A stretch of DNA of 32,343 nt from JAZNOQ01 sp045589215 (GCA_045589215.1 JAZNOQ010000156.1:1-32343); one strand, 5' to 3'; counted from the first letter of the stretch, positions 7,527 to 15,689 are shown. Made by a program: numbers and translations. The notes: generated by a model not told the origin, from the letters alone.

Positions 7527-8354
7527 TCAGATCCGCATTTCGAATTCCTTGGCGATCGCAAGGTATTCCTTCGCGCCCTTCGAATGCTTATCGTGATAGT
7601 AAACAGGCGTTCCGAAGCCGGGAGCCTCGGTAAGCTTAACGTTTCTCGACACGGTGGTTTCAAAGATCTTCTCGGAATAATGCTTGCGCAGCTCCGCCAT
7701 TACCTGTTGAGAGAGCAGGAGACGGGGATTATACATCGTGATCAGAATGCCGACAACGGTTAGCTTCTCGTTATACATACGCTTGATCCTGCCGATCGTG
7801 ATCATAAGCTGTGACAAGCCCTCCAGCGCGTAAAATTCGCACTGCATCGGCACAACAATGCCATCACTTGCCGCAAAAGCGTTCAAGGTCAGCATGCCGA
7901 GGGAAGGGGGACAGTCCACAATGATATAATCAAATCGTTCCCGCACCTCCGCAAGTGCCGTTTTCATACGGTATTCGTTGTCCTCAAAGTCAAAAAGATC
8001 AAGCTCAGCTCCCGCAAGCGAGATCGTGCAGGGAATGATCGATAGATTTTCAAATTCAGTCTCGATAATCGTCTCTTCAGCCGTTGCTTCGCCAAGAAGA
8101 AGCTCTCTCGTCGTCTTTTCAAGTCCTTTTTTGCGAACACCAACGCCGCTTGTGGAGTTGCCCTGCGGGTCAAGGTCGATCAAAAGCACCTTGTAGCCGC
8201 GCAAACCAAGAGAAGCAGCAATATTTACAGCAGAGGTGGTCTTTCCGACGCCCCCCTTTTGGTTCGCAAAGGAGATCATTTTTCCTTTTCTTTTGGGCTC
8301 GGACGCAGACGCAGCAGTTTCCGCCCCACCCTCGCATTTCATTTCTTCGTTCAT
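7527..8354 (-). CDS. parA: Chromosome-partitioning ATPase ParA (Soj)
   Basis: The 275-residue deviant Walker ATPase drives origin segregation with ParB and also regulates DnaA in Bacillus. Seen: the deviant Walker A KGGVGKTTS at 33-41 with the signature first lysine, IDLDPQGNSTSG (59-70), Walker B YIIVDCPPSLG, and the C-terminal helix region TPVYYHDKHSKGAKEY. Residues 1-25 form a family-atypical extension. The start is ATG 8352-8354 behind AAGGA. A longer frame to 8441 is rejected because it runs through the promoter at 8413-8441. It therefore has its own promoter in addition to any readthrough from mnmG-rsmG. Confidence 0.95.
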   Translation of the reverse strand: MNEEMKCEGGAETAASASEPKRKGKMISFANQKGGVGKTTSAVNIAASLGLRGYKVLLIDLDPQGNSTSGVGVRKKGLEKTTRELLLGEATAEETIIETEFENLSIIPCTISLAGAELDLFDFEDNEYRMKTALAEVRERFDYIIVDCPPSLGMLTLNAFAASDGIVVPMQCEFYALEGLSQLMITIGRIKRMYNEKLTVVGILITMYNPRLLLSQQVMAELRKHYSEKIFETTVSRNVKLTEAPGFGTPVYYHDKHSKGAKEYLAIAKEFEMRI

Positions 8355-8412
8355 TCTGTTTCCTTCCGCGGATACCACGCAAGGCGGCATCGCAATCATT
8401 TTGTTAAAAAAC

Positions 8413-8441
8413 ATTATATCACACCGTTTTCGGAATTGCAA
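8413..8441 (-). promoter_or_regulatory. SigmaA-type promoter of the parA operon
   Basis: On the minus strand: -35 TTGCAA (8436-8441), 17-nt spacer, -10 TATAAT (8413-8418). The predicted start near 8406 gives a leader of about 50 nt before the parA ATG. The promoter probably drives parA, the small basic gene, parB and serS. Upstream lie a short AAAACAC/GTGTTTT dyad (8476-8490) and parS (8537-8552). Confidence 0.8.
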
Positions 8442-8536
8442 TACCTATAAAAGAAATATTTCCGAACAAATGTTGAAAACACGGTGTTTTTCGTCAAAAT
8501 TCGTTTCAAAAGGCGTCTACTTCAATTGTCGGTCGC

Positions 8537-8552
8537 CGTTTCACGTGAAACG
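8537..8552. other. parS site 1 (rsmG-parA intergenic)
   Basis: A 16-bp palindrome with the invariant core GTTTCACGTGAAAC. The outermost bases are C and G instead of the consensus T and A. It lies in the 261-bp gap between rsmG and parA, about 100 bp upstream of the parA promoter, and should be a ParB-binding site. Confidence 0.95.
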
Positions 8553-8615
8553 CAATTACCATTTTCCTCTCGAGGGCACATATGATCTCCAACGCGCGCA
8601 GAGATCCAAACGCTT

Positions 8616-9371
8616 TTAAAGAGGCTTGTTTTTGATCTTCCCCCAAACACGCGGATATTTTGTAGGCGTTTCGCGCCCCTTTCGAATAACCAAGAGGCAC
8701 CGCTTCTCAACATTCTCACCGTTCCAAAGCTCGAATTCGCGCGCGCACTCCAAAACGCCACCCAAAAGAGTGATCGCGTTCTCAGCGTCCTCATATTCCG
8801 ATCGCCAATTCGCGCCCTTCATCGAAAGGAAGGTGCCGCCCACAGAAACAAGCGGCAAGCAAAGCTCGGAAAGCATTCGCAAATTTGAAACTGCACGTGC
8901 CGTCACGCAAGCAAAGCTCTCACGCAGCTCTCCTTGTCCAAGCTCTTCGGCACGTGCCGGACGCGCCTCAAAGCGTCCCGCAAGCCCCAAAAGCTCCGCC
9001 GTTTCAGCCACATATCGCACCTTCTTTTCGGTACTGTCGATCGCAAAGAAGGACAGATCCTCACGCGCAATCGCAAGGGGCAGAGACGGAAACCCCGCAC
9101 CGCAACCGACATCGCAAAGGGTAACGTCCCTCGGAATCTCATTTGCAATCAACAGCGAATCCACGTAGTGCAAGAATATAACGCCTTCAGGATCGCGCAC
9201 CGCCGTCAGATTCATCCGCTCATTGACAGACAGCATATGCTCCGTCAATTTCCAAAAAGCCTCAGTTTTCGAAACCCCTGTTTCACGTGAAACAGAATCA
9301 TTCAAAAGCAGATCGAGAGCGTTCTCTCGAAAAATTCGTTCATGTAACTCTTTATATGTTTCAAATTCCAT
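8616..9371 (-). CDS. rsmG: 16S rRNA (guanine527-N7)-methyltransferase RsmG (GidB)
   Basis: The 251-residue SAM-dependent methyltransferase modifies G527 of 16S rRNA. Recognisable parts are ERMNLTAVRDPEGVIFLHYVDSLL (the family's NLTAIRDP..H..DS box), SAM loop CDVGCGAGFPSLPLA (86-100), and TARAVSNL. The start is the ATG at 9369-9371 with GGAG five bases before it. A longer frame to 9410 lacks a ribosome binding site and overlaps the end of mnmG. An N-terminal segment (about 20-36) is encoded by the DNA that forms parS site 2, so residues VSRET are dictated by the palindrome. It follows mnmG by 35 bp. Confidence 0.95.
   Translation of the reverse strand: MEFETYKELHERIFRENALDLLLNDSVSRETGVSKTEAFWKLTEHMLSVNERMNLTAVRDPEGVIFLHYVDSLLIANEIPRDVTLCDVGCGAGFPSLPLAIAREDLSFFAIDSTEKKVRYVAETAELLGLAGRFEARPARAEELGQGELRESFACVTARAVSNLRMLSELCLPLVSVGGTFLSMKGANWRSEYEDAENAITLLGGVLECAREFELWNGENVEKRCLLVIRKGRETPTKYPRVWGKIKNKPL
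9279..9294. other. parS site 2 (inside rsmG coding sequence)
   Basis: A perfect 16-bp consensus, TGTTTCACGTGAAACA. It lies in the rsmG reading frame and encodes part of DSVSRETG near residues 25-32, so it is under selection as DNA and protein at once. Confidence 0.97.
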
Positions 9372-9406
9372 ACTTTCTCCAATTTTTCCATCGCCCAACT
9401 GCGGCG

Positions 9407-11293
9407 TCAACGAATCCCGAAATAAATCATCAGAACCGTAATATCCGCAGGATTTACTCCACTGATCGACTGCGCATCGAGAAGCGTAGCGGGTTTGATC
9501 TGATTTAGCTTCTGCGCCGCCTCTATCCGCAGTCCGCGGATCTGTGCATAATCCACGTCTCGGGGCAAGCGCTTCGCCTCGAGCCGCTTGTGGCGTTCAG
9601 CCTCCTCGATCTGCCGTTTAATATACCCCTCATATTTGATATCACTTTCGACCGTCAAAGCTGCACGCCGATCGAGCGAAGGCCAATCCGAGGGGATCTC
9701 GTGTAGCATCTCATAGGTAACAGTCGGTCGTTTGAGTAGCTCCGCGAGTGATACCCCTGACTTGATCTCCTCAAACCCATGTCGCGTTAAAAAGCCATTT
9801 GCCACGTTTTGAGAAACAAAAGTAGTGGCGAGACGCGTTTTTTCAAGCTCTTGAATCTCTTTTTTGTTGCAAAAACGCATCCATTGTTCATCCTTGACCA
9901 GCCCAACACGTCGCCCGATCGGAGTCAGGCGCAGATCCGCGTTATCCTGGCGCAGAAGAAGCCTGTATTCAGAGCGCGAAGTCATCATCCGATACGGCTC
10001 ATTTGTCCCCTTGTGCGTAAGATCATCGATCAGCGTTCCGATATATCCGTCATAACGGCGCAAAACGATCATTTCTTCATTTTTGCAATACAGTGCCGCA
10101 TTGATACCCGCGATCAAGCCCTGCGCCGCCGCTTCCTCGTAGCCCGATGTTCCGTTGAACTGTCCCGCGCCAAAAAGGCCATTCACCTTTCGGAAGGCGA
10201 GCGTTGGTTCAAGCTCGAGCGGATCGGCACAATCGTATTCGATCGCATACGCATAACGCATGATCTCGGCATTTTCAAAGCCCCGCAAGGTGCGGAGCAT
10301 ATCGCGCTGAACATCAGGCGGGAGCGACGTAGAGAAGCCTTGAATGTACATTTCTTCGGTATCTCTCCCCATCGGCTCCACAAAGAGCTGATGGCGTTCC
10401 TTATCCGCAAAGCGAACGAGCTTATCCTCAATCGATGGACAATAGCGCGGTCCCGTCCCATGGATCTGACCCGAATAGAGTGCAGATCTTCCTATATTAT
10501 CAAGTATAACGCGGTGCGTCTCGGAATTTGTATAGACCACATGGCAGGATGTCTGCGAGACATTTTCAAGATAATTTTCCGTGCTCGACTCGGCATACGG
10601 GATCGCATCCTCTTCACCGAGCTGTTCCTCAAGCTCAGAATAATCGATCGACGCGCGATGCACACGCGCGGGTGTTCCGGTTTTGAAGCGCATCAGACGA
10701 ATTCCGCATTTCGCGATCGATTCGGAAAGCGAATTTGCAGGAAGAAGCCCATCAGGTCCGGAGGGGTAATTTCTGTCACCAACAAACACGCGTCCATTCA
10801 GATAGGTGCCCGTCGCAACGATAGCGCATTCACAAGCCCACTCCTCCCCGATTGCGGTACGAACGCCGACAATTCTTGGTTTTGAAGCATTTTCGGCATT
10901 TTTATCGTCCGTTTCAGTCAAAATCTCAACAATTTCAGCTTGTATAAGGCGCAAATTCGGCGTATTCTCAAGCGTTTTCTTCATAATGCGCTGATATAAA
11001 CGGCGATCCGCCTGCACACGCTTTGAGCGCACAGCCGCGCCTTTTCCCGTATTAAGCGTTCGCGATTGCAGCGTCGCGCGATCCGCAGCCCTGCCCATTT
11101 CGCCGCCAAGAGCATCGATCTCATAGACCAAATGTCCCTTTGCAGTTCCACCGATCGACGGGTTACACGGCATATTTGCGATTGAATCAAGCGACATCGT
11201 AAACAGCACCGTGTCGATCCCCATCCGCGCAGCCGCGAGAGCAGCTTCAATGCCTGCGTGTCCCGCTCCAATTACAGCAATTCTCGTTTTCAT
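9407..11293 (-). CDS. mnmG: tRNA uridine-34 5-carboxymethylaminomethyl modification enzyme MnmG (GidA)
   Basis: The 628-residue FAD protein, with MnmE, installs the cmnm5 group on U34 of tRNAs. Seen: FAD loop VIGAGHAGIEAALAAARMG (7-25), MPCNPSIGGTAKGHLVYEIDALGG, TGTYLNGRVFVGD, GRDTEEMYIQGFSTSLP, GLFGAGQFNGTSGYEEAAAQG and the C-terminal helical domain ending in the INPADI-type motif (GVNPADITVL). Length matches E. coli MnmG. The start is ATG 11291-11293. An extension to 11398 is rejected because it reads through parS and the promoter. It is the first gene of the mnmG-rsmG unit, and mnmE is not adjacent. Confidence 0.97.
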   Translation of the reverse strand: MKTRIAVIGAGHAGIEAALAAARMGIDTVLFTMSLDSIANMPCNPSIGGTAKGHLVYEIDALGGEMGRAADRATLQSRTLNTGKGAAVRSKRVQADRRLYQRIMKKTLENTPNLRLIQAEIVEILTETDDKNAENASKPRIVGVRTAIGEEWACECAIVATGTYLNGRVFVGDRNYPSGPDGLLPANSLSESIAKCGIRLMRFKTGTPARVHRASIDYSELEEQLGEEDAIPYAESSTENYLENVSQTSCHVVYTNSETHRVILDNIGRSALYSGQIHGTGPRYCPSIEDKLVRFADKERHQLFVEPMGRDTEEMYIQGFSTSLPPDVQRDMLRTLRGFENAEIMRYAYAIEYDCADPLELEPTLAFRKVNGLFGAGQFNGTSGYEEAAAQGLIAGINAALYCKNEEMIVLRRYDGYIGTLIDDLTHKGTNEPYRMMTSRSEYRLLLRQDNADLRLTPIGRRVGLVKDEQWMRFCNKKEIQELEKTRLATTFVSQNVANGFLTRHGFEEIKSGVSLAELLKRPTVTYEMLHEIPSDWPSLDRRAALTVESDIKYEGYIKRQIEEAERHKRLEAKRLPRDVDYAQIRGLRIEAAQKLNQIKPATLLDAQSISGVNPADITVLMIYFGIR

Positions 11294-11332
11294 TACGCCA
11301 CCAAGCCTTTCCGGGTAAGAGGCAGTCACCCG

Positions 11333-11348
11333 TGTTTCACGTGAAACA
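11333..11348. other. parS site 3 (mnmG leader)
   Basis: A perfect TGTTTCACGTGAAACA, extended to a 20-bp palindrome by flanking CG on each side (11331-11350). It lies between the mnmG promoter and its start codon, so bound ParB could affect mnmG transcription. Confidence 0.97.
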
Positions 11349-11369
11349 CGTCTGTTCCCTATGCAAATT

Positions 11370-11398
11370 ATTTTAGCACACGCAAGAGCGAAAGTCAA
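11370..11398 (-). promoter_or_regulatory. SigmaA-type promoter of mnmG-rsmG
   Basis: On the minus strand: -35 TTGACT (11393-11398), 17-nt spacer, -10 TAAAAT (11370-11375). It is divergent from the cca promoter, with 44 bp between the two -35 boxes. Confidence 0.85.
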
Positions 11399-11442
11399 TA
11401 GCGCATTTGTATATTCTTTCGAAAGCTCCGCAAATTCCCCTC

Positions 11443-11471
11443 TTTACAAACGGCGCGTTTTGTGGTATAAT
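11443..11471 (+). promoter_or_regulatory. SigmaA-type promoter of cca-ruvX
   Basis: -35 TTTACA (11443-11448), 17-nt spacer, perfect -10 TATAAT (11466-11471). The predicted start near 11478 gives a leader of about 55 nt. Confidence 0.85.
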
Positions 11472-11532
11472 GAGTATATATTGCGTTCATGCGCCAATAA
11501 CAATTCAGAATGCAAGCATACGGAGAAGCGAG

Positions 11533-12753
11533 ATGACGAACAAAATTGAAGCAAATTGCCCGGCAGAGATCCGTGAGGTCCTCACGCGTCTGACCGAGGC
11601 AGGATATCGCGCATACGCCGTTGGCGGTTGCATCCGAGACACCTTGCTCGGAGAAAAGCCCAACGATTGGGACGTAACCACCTCTGCGCTCCCCGAGGAG
11701 GTGCTCGAGGTCTTCAAAAACGAACACACGATCCCCACGGGACTGAAGCACGGAACGGTCACGGTCATGAAAAATCATAGTCCGATCGAGATCACGACCT
11801 TTCGCATCGACGGTGCGTATTCCGATTCACGCCATCCCGAAAAGGTGACCTTTTCCGATCGCATTGCCGATGACCTTTCACGCCGCGATTTTACGATCAA
11901 TGCGCTCGCATGGAACCGCGAAAGCGGCGTGGTTGACTGCTTCGACGGCGTTTCGGATCTTCACAAAGGCTTGATCCGTGCCGTCGGAGATCCACAAAAG
12001 CGCTTCGAGGAGGACGCTCTGCGCATCCTGCGCGCATACAGATTTTCAGCCCGCCTCGGTTTTTCGATTGAAGAAAATACAAGAAAAGCCTTGATTTCCG
12101 AGGCTCCGCGCCTCAAAAACATCTCGCGCGAGCGCATTTCAAGTGAATTTTGCCGTTTGACCGTCGCGAAGGACGCCCGAACGGTCCTCGAAATGCTCGA
12201 AGCCGACGGAATTCTTCCATATATTTTCGCAGGAGCACCCTACACCCTCCCGAGTGGGGACGTCATCGCAAGGATCGACTCTCTCCCACCTGAATTCGAG
12301 GATCGCATCGGTTGCTTGCTGTACGGATGCTCCAGGTCGGATGCCGAAGCGTGGCTGCGTAGCCTCCGTCTTTCCAACAAGCAGTTCCGCGATATCACCG
12401 TCCTTGCAGACCTCGAACGAAAGATCCCCGCCCCTGACACAGAATACGAGGCACGAAGACTTCTTGCGGCGTACGGAGATCTCGCCGAACGTGCGCTTTC
12501 TGTCGCCGCCTTGCACGGTCTTAACACGCAAAACAAGGCTTCTCTCGTCAAACGCGCCCGCGAAAACAACGATTGCGTATCGATCGGTGCGCTCGCGATC
12601 AGTGGAAGTGACTTAATCACAAACAAGATCGCTTCAGGTCCGCAAATCGGCAAGATCCTTTCCGCGCTTCTCGATGAGGTTTTGAAAGATCCGAGTCAAA
12701 ATACGCCTGAAACTCTGCTTTCGAAAGCGAAAAGCTTCAAGATCCCCGAATGA
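11533..12753 (+). CDS. cca: CCA tRNA nucleotidyltransferase (class II)
   Basis: The 406-residue enzyme adds or repairs the 3' CCA of tRNAs without a template. Seen: motif A AYAVGGCIRDTLLG (28-40), catalytic DWD (45-47), RRDFTINALAWN (117-128), DGVSDLHKGLIRAVGDP, and FEEDALRILRAYRFSARLGF in the neck domain. The start is ATG 11533-11535 with GGAG about seven bases upstream. A longer frame from 11407 reads through the promoter. The tRNA-Trp gene in this window lacks an encoded CCA, so the organism needs this addition activity. ruvX follows 28 bp later and is probably co-transcribed. Confidence 0.94.
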   Translation: MTNKIEANCPAEIREVLTRLTEAGYRAYAVGGCIRDTLLGEKPNDWDVTTSALPEEVLEVFKNEHTIPTGLKHGTVTVMKNHSPIEITTFRIDGAYSDSRHPEKVTFSDRIADDLSRRDFTINALAWNRESGVVDCFDGVSDLHKGLIRAVGDPQKRFEEDALRILRAYRFSARLGFSIEENTRKALISEAPRLKNISRERISSEFCRLTVAKDARTVLEMLEADGILPYIFAGAPYTLPSGDVIARIDSLPPEFEDRIGCLLYGCSRSDAEAWLRSLRLSNKQFRDITVLADLERKIPAPDTEYEARRLLAAYGDLAERALSVAALHGLNTQNKASLVKRARENNDCVSIGALAISGSDLITNKIASGPQIGKILSALLDEVLKDPSQNTPETLLSKAKSFKIPE

Positions 12754-12781
12754 TATAATCGTTTTACCAAAGGAGCTTCAA

Positions 12782-13279
12782 ATGAGCGATCGCAATAACA
12801 ATCAGCCTTGCGAAAATGTCGACGCAAGCACGTACCATATTTTAAATCTCAAAAGCACGGCAGGAGCTTTGCTCGGCGTCGATTTCGGAGACAAGCGCAC
12901 GGGGCTCGCTATTTGCGATGCGCTTCGTATGCTCTCGGCAGGGATCGGAACGATCTCGCCCGGCGGGATCGAACGAACCGCCGACGCCATCGCGGAGGAA
13001 GCAAAAAAACGCGGCGTTTCGGGCATTGTGATCGGCCACCCGATCAACATGGACGGCAGTGAGGGGCCGCGCTCGAAGCGCGCCGTAAAGCTTGCGCGCC
13101 TGCTCTCCGAGCGCACGGGACTTCCGATCGGACTTTTCGACGAACGGATGTCCACGATGAATGCAGCTCGTTTCCTGAACGAGACCAACACGCGGGGAGA
13201 AAAGCGCAAATCGGTCATTGATACGCTTTCCGCAGAGATCATCCTGCAAAACGCGATCGACCGCCTGAAAAACGCATAA
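12782..13279 (+). CDS. ruvX: Putative pre-16S rRNA nuclease / Holliday junction resolvase RuvX (YqgF)
   Basis: The 165-residue RNase H-fold protein has GVDFGDKRTGLAICD (32-46, catalytic D34), VIGHPINMDGSEGPRS, DERMSTMNAARF and D-TLSAEIILQ near the end, all YqgF signatures. The family matures the 16S rRNA 5' end and/or resolves Holliday junctions. The ATG is preceded by AAAGGAG. Compared with typical members of about 140 residues it has an extra N-terminal tail (1-28) of low conservation. It follows cca by 28 bp and no terminator with a T-run is seen after it. Confidence 0.92.
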   Translation: MSDRNNNQPCENVDASTYHILNLKSTAGALLGVDFGDKRTGLAICDALRMLSAGIGTISPGGIERTADAIAEEAKKRGVSGIVIGHPINMDGSEGPRSKRAVKLARLLSERTGLPIGLFDERMSTMNAARFLNETNTRGEKRKSVIDTLSAEIILQNAIDRLKNA

Positions 13280-13305
13280 CGCACAAAAAGCTGACAAGTC
13301 AACAT

Positions 13306-13327
13306 TTCTTCAACAATTGTTGAAGAA
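13306..13327. promoter_or_regulatory. Perfect 22-bp palindrome upstream of the GT8-PlsC gene
   Basis: Two 11-bp arms (TTCTTCAACAA and its complement) meet without a loop, 27 bp after the ruvX stop and 19 bp before the next -35 box. No T-run follows, so it fits a dimeric regulator site better than a terminator. The regulator is unknown. Confidence 0.6.
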
Positions 13328-13345
13328 GAAATCTATCAATAAACC

Positions 13346-13374
13346 TTGACAAATCAAGAAAAATGTGGTAATAT
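13346..13374 (+). promoter_or_regulatory. SigmaA-type promoter of the GT8-PlsC fusion gene
   Basis: Perfect -35 TTGACA (13346-13351), 17-nt spacer, -10 TAATAT (13369-13374). The -35 sits inside a small CTTGA/TCAAG dyad, and a further dyad covers the -10. Confidence 0.87.
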
Positions 13375-13392
13375 GGTTTCGATAACCATATT
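13370..13392. promoter_or_regulatory. Operator-like inverted repeat overlapping the -10 box and start site
   Basis: Arms AATATGGTT and AACCATATT (9 bp each, perfect) are separated by five bases. The element spans the -10 and the predicted transcription start, a typical repressor position. The binding protein cannot be identified from the sequence. Confidence 0.6.
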
Positions 13393-13449
13393 TCGAATTT
13401 TTAAATGCCACAAATCCGTTTTGCGGATCAAGCCGCCAAAGGAGAACAT

Positions 13450-15252
13450 ATGCCCGATTTTACCGAAACCATCCATATTTTTTACGCCTGCGACGACAAT
13501 TTTGCGAAATTCACGATGGTGTCGATCGCATCCCTGATGGAAAACGCGTCGAAAGACTTCAAATATCACATCCACATTCTCCACTCGAACATCGGAGAGG
13601 AAAATCAGAAGCGCACGCTTGCAATGCAAAAGCCGCCCTTCCACATCACCTTCAACTGCGTCAATGACTACCTCGAATCGGTCAGCGGAACGCTGCCCTT
13701 GCGTGATTACTACTCTAATACGACCTATTTCAGACTTTTCATTGCGGAAATGTTCCCCGAGCTGAAAAAGGCGATCTACATCGACAGCGATACGATCGTT
13801 ACGGGTGATATTTCGAAAATGTATGCGTATGACGTCGACAACTACGACCTCGCCGCGTGCCACGAGCAGGCGATGGTACAGGTCGACGAATACGGCACGT
13901 ACGTTGAAAAATGCATGGGCATCAATCGCAATGCATATTTCAACGCAGGCATCCTACTCATCAACTGCCGCCGCTTCCGCGAGAAGAAGGTTCTCGAGAA
14001 GTTTATGAATATGCTCGGTGTCTATAATTTCCGCGTAACGCAGGACGAGGACTATCTGAACCTGATCTGCAAGGACCACGTGCTTTTCCTCCCGCAGATC
14101 TACAACACCGAAATTTTCGGCGAGCTGCTCGATCCGATCGAGGACTGCTGTATCCTCCATTACATTATGACCTCCAAGCCGTGGCACTATGCGGATTGCC
14201 GTCACGGGGATATTTTCTGGAAGTATGCAGAAAAGACCGAGGTCTACAGGGAGATCAAAAAGATCCTCGACACCTATACGGACGAAGAGCGTAGGCGCGA
14301 CGCCGTTTCGGGCGAAAAGCTCCTCGCACTCGCGATCGAAGAAACCAACCGACCCGACAATTACCTGAACCGCCTTACGGCAAACCGTGACGCGGGTAGA
14401 GTGGCGATCCTGAAAAAGATCGAAGAATTCGAAAAGCGCGGCAATTTCCTCGAGGACGTCGAGGACGATCCGCCCACACGCCCGATCGAAAAGGGCGAGG
14501 TCGATTATCTCCGCAAAAATCCGATAAGCCGTATGCACCGCACAGTCGCCTTCGCAATGGCGCACCGCTTCGTAAAGGAACAGATCGATAAAAAGAATCT
14601 GATCATCCGCGAGATCCGCGGCATTGAAAATTTTGCAGCCCTTGAAAGCGGCGCCGTCATCACCTGCAACCACTTCAACGCATTTGACAGCTTCGCAATG
14701 GAACTTGCATACGAGGCATCGGGGCAGAAGAAGAACCGCCGCGGATTCTATCGCATCATTAAGGAAGGGAACTATACCTCCTTCCCCGGCTTTTACGGCT
14801 ACCTGATGCGTCACTGCAACACGATCCCGCTTGCATCCGCGCCGAGTGCAAAAAAGGAAATGGTGAAGGCGACCTTCTCGCTCCTGAAGGACGGCAATTT
14901 CGTCCTCGTTTATCCCGAGCAGAGTATGTGGTGGAACTACCGCAAGCCGAAGCCCCTTCAGCCGGGCGGCTATTACTTCGCCGCAAAAACGCGCGTTCCC
15001 GTCCTCCCGTGCTTCATCACGATGCGTGACAGCGAGTACATCGGGGAAGACGGCTTCCCCGTGCAGGAATACACGGTCCACGTAGCGCCGCCGATCTATC
15101 CCGAGAAGGGACGCTCGCTCGGTGAAAATACCGAAACCTTGATGCAGAAGAACGCGGAGATCTGGAAGGAGATCTACGAGCGCGAATACGGAATGCCGCT
15201 CACCTATACGACCGAAGAAAACGTAGCCTCCGAAGAAGCAGCAGGCGTATAA
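13450..15252 (+). CDS. Fusion of GT8 glycosyltransferase and PlsC-type acyltransferase
   Basis: A 600-residue two-domain protein. Residues 5-270 are a GT8 glycosyltransferase: IHIFYACDDNFAKF, the DxD metal/nucleotide-sugar motif Y-I-D112-S-D114, FNAGILLINC (164-173), and HYIMTSKPWH (237-246). Residues about 360-575 are a lysophosphatidate-acyltransferase-like domain with the NHx4D motif N407-H408...D413 and the PEQSMWW block (489-495) in place of the usual PEGTRS. A charged linker (275-355) joins them. There is no signal peptide. The start is ATG 13450-13452 behind AAAGGAG. An upstream ATG at 13405 lacks a ribosome binding site. Inference: cytoplasmic-face synthesis of an acylated glycoside or glycolipid. 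Donor, acceptor and acyl chain are unknown. Confidence 0.87.
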   Translation: MPDFTETIHIFYACDDNFAKFTMVSIASLMENASKDFKYHIHILHSNIGEENQKRTLAMQKPPFHITFNCVNDYLESVSGTLPLRDYYSNTTYFRLFIAEMFPELKKAIYIDSDTIVTGDISKMYAYDVDNYDLAACHEQAMVQVDEYGTYVEKCMGINRNAYFNAGILLINCRRFREKKVLEKFMNMLGVYNFRVTQDEDYLNLICKDHVLFLPQIYNTEIFGELLDPIEDCCILHYIMTSKPWHYADCRHGDIFWKYAEKTEVYREIKKILDTYTDEERRRDAVSGEKLLALAIEETNRPDNYLNRLTANRDAGRVAILKKIEEFEKRGNFLEDVEDDPPTRPIEKGEVDYLRKNPISRMHRTVAFAMAHRFVKEQIDKKNLIIREIRGIENFAALESGAVITCNHFNAFDSFAMELAYEASGQKKNRRGFYRIIKEGNYTSFPGFYGYLMRHCNTIPLASAPSAKKEMVKATFSLLKDGNFVLVYPEQSMWWNYRKPKPLQPGGYYFAAKTRVPVLPCFITMRDSEYIGEDGFPVQEYTVHVAPPIYPEKGRSLGENTETLMQKNAEIWKEIYEREYGMPLTYTTEENVASEEAAGV

Positions 15253-15390
15253 AAGGAATCAAAATTTTAAAAAATTTGCACCGATCGTATAAAGCGAAAA
15301 AAACTGTCCATACTACGAAATAAAGGACGCATTCCAAAAGAAAATCGTGAAATAGCGTCCGAATTTCAGAAAAGTCGGAGGACTTTATCT

Positions 15391-15606
15391 ATGATTATGG
15401 ATAGAATCGCGCTCATCATCACCGTGATCGGCGCACTCAACTGGGGTAGCATCGGACTCTTCGGTTTCGACCTCGTCGCGTGGATCTGCGGCGGTCAGAC
15501 CGCACTTCTCAGCCGCATCATCTACACAATCGTAGCGCTTGCGGGCATCTGGTGTATCTCCCTCATCTTCCGCGCTCGCGAGAGCTTTCACGCGATCGAC
15601 GCGTAA
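15391..15606 (+). CDS. DUF378 small membrane protein
   Basis: A 71-residue protein with two membrane helices (about 6-33 and 40-62). It carries the DUF378 hallmarks MDRIALIITVIGALNWGSIGLFGFDLVAWICGG, shown here in parts: DRIALI at 4-9, GALNWG at 14-19, and FDLVA at 25-29. Function is unknown for the family. The ATG at 15391 follows GGAGGA by eight bases. It lies 138 bp after the fusion gene, and no promoter with both boxes is evident in between. A loose dyad GGACGC/GCGTCC occurs in the gap. Confidence 0.87.
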   Translation: MIMDRIALIITVIGALNWGSIGLFGFDLVAWICGGQTALLSRIIYTIVALAGIWCISLIFRARESFHAIDA

Positions 15607-15635
15607 CGCATCGAGCTCGGAAAAACAAAAAAGGA

Positions 15636-15686
15636 AACGGCCGACCACGAAGCTGCCAATTTTCGCTTTGTGATCGGTCGTTTTTT
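15636..15686. terminator. Bidirectional intrinsic terminator between DUF378 and lysR genes
   Basis: Arms 15636-15648 and 15670-15682 pair over 13 positions with one G-U and one mismatch, and an inner AAGC/GCTT stem tightens the loop. A T-run follows on the plus strand, and A-rich sequence precedes it (a T-run for the minus strand), so it serves both converging genes. Confidence 0.85.
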
Positions 15687-15689
15687 GTT

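Noticed and set aside
8476..8490. Terminator after rsmG (AAAACAC/GTGTTTT dyad)
   Set aside because: The stem is short and AT-rich with a one-base centre, and no clear T-run follows. More likely incidental or a weak binding site.
9809..10885. 358-codon open frame on the plus strand
   Set aside because: Antisense shadow of mnmG without ribosome binding site or motif.
11376..11442. Possible replication origin at the switch from minus-strand to plus-strand genes
   Set aside because: The gap is only about 70 bp and filled by the two divergent promoters. No DnaA-box cluster or AT-rich unwinding element was seen, and dnaA is not nearby.
13954..15081. 375-codon open frame on the minus strand
   Set aside because: Antisense shadow of the GT8-PlsC fusion gene, Cys/Val-rich with no recognisable domain.
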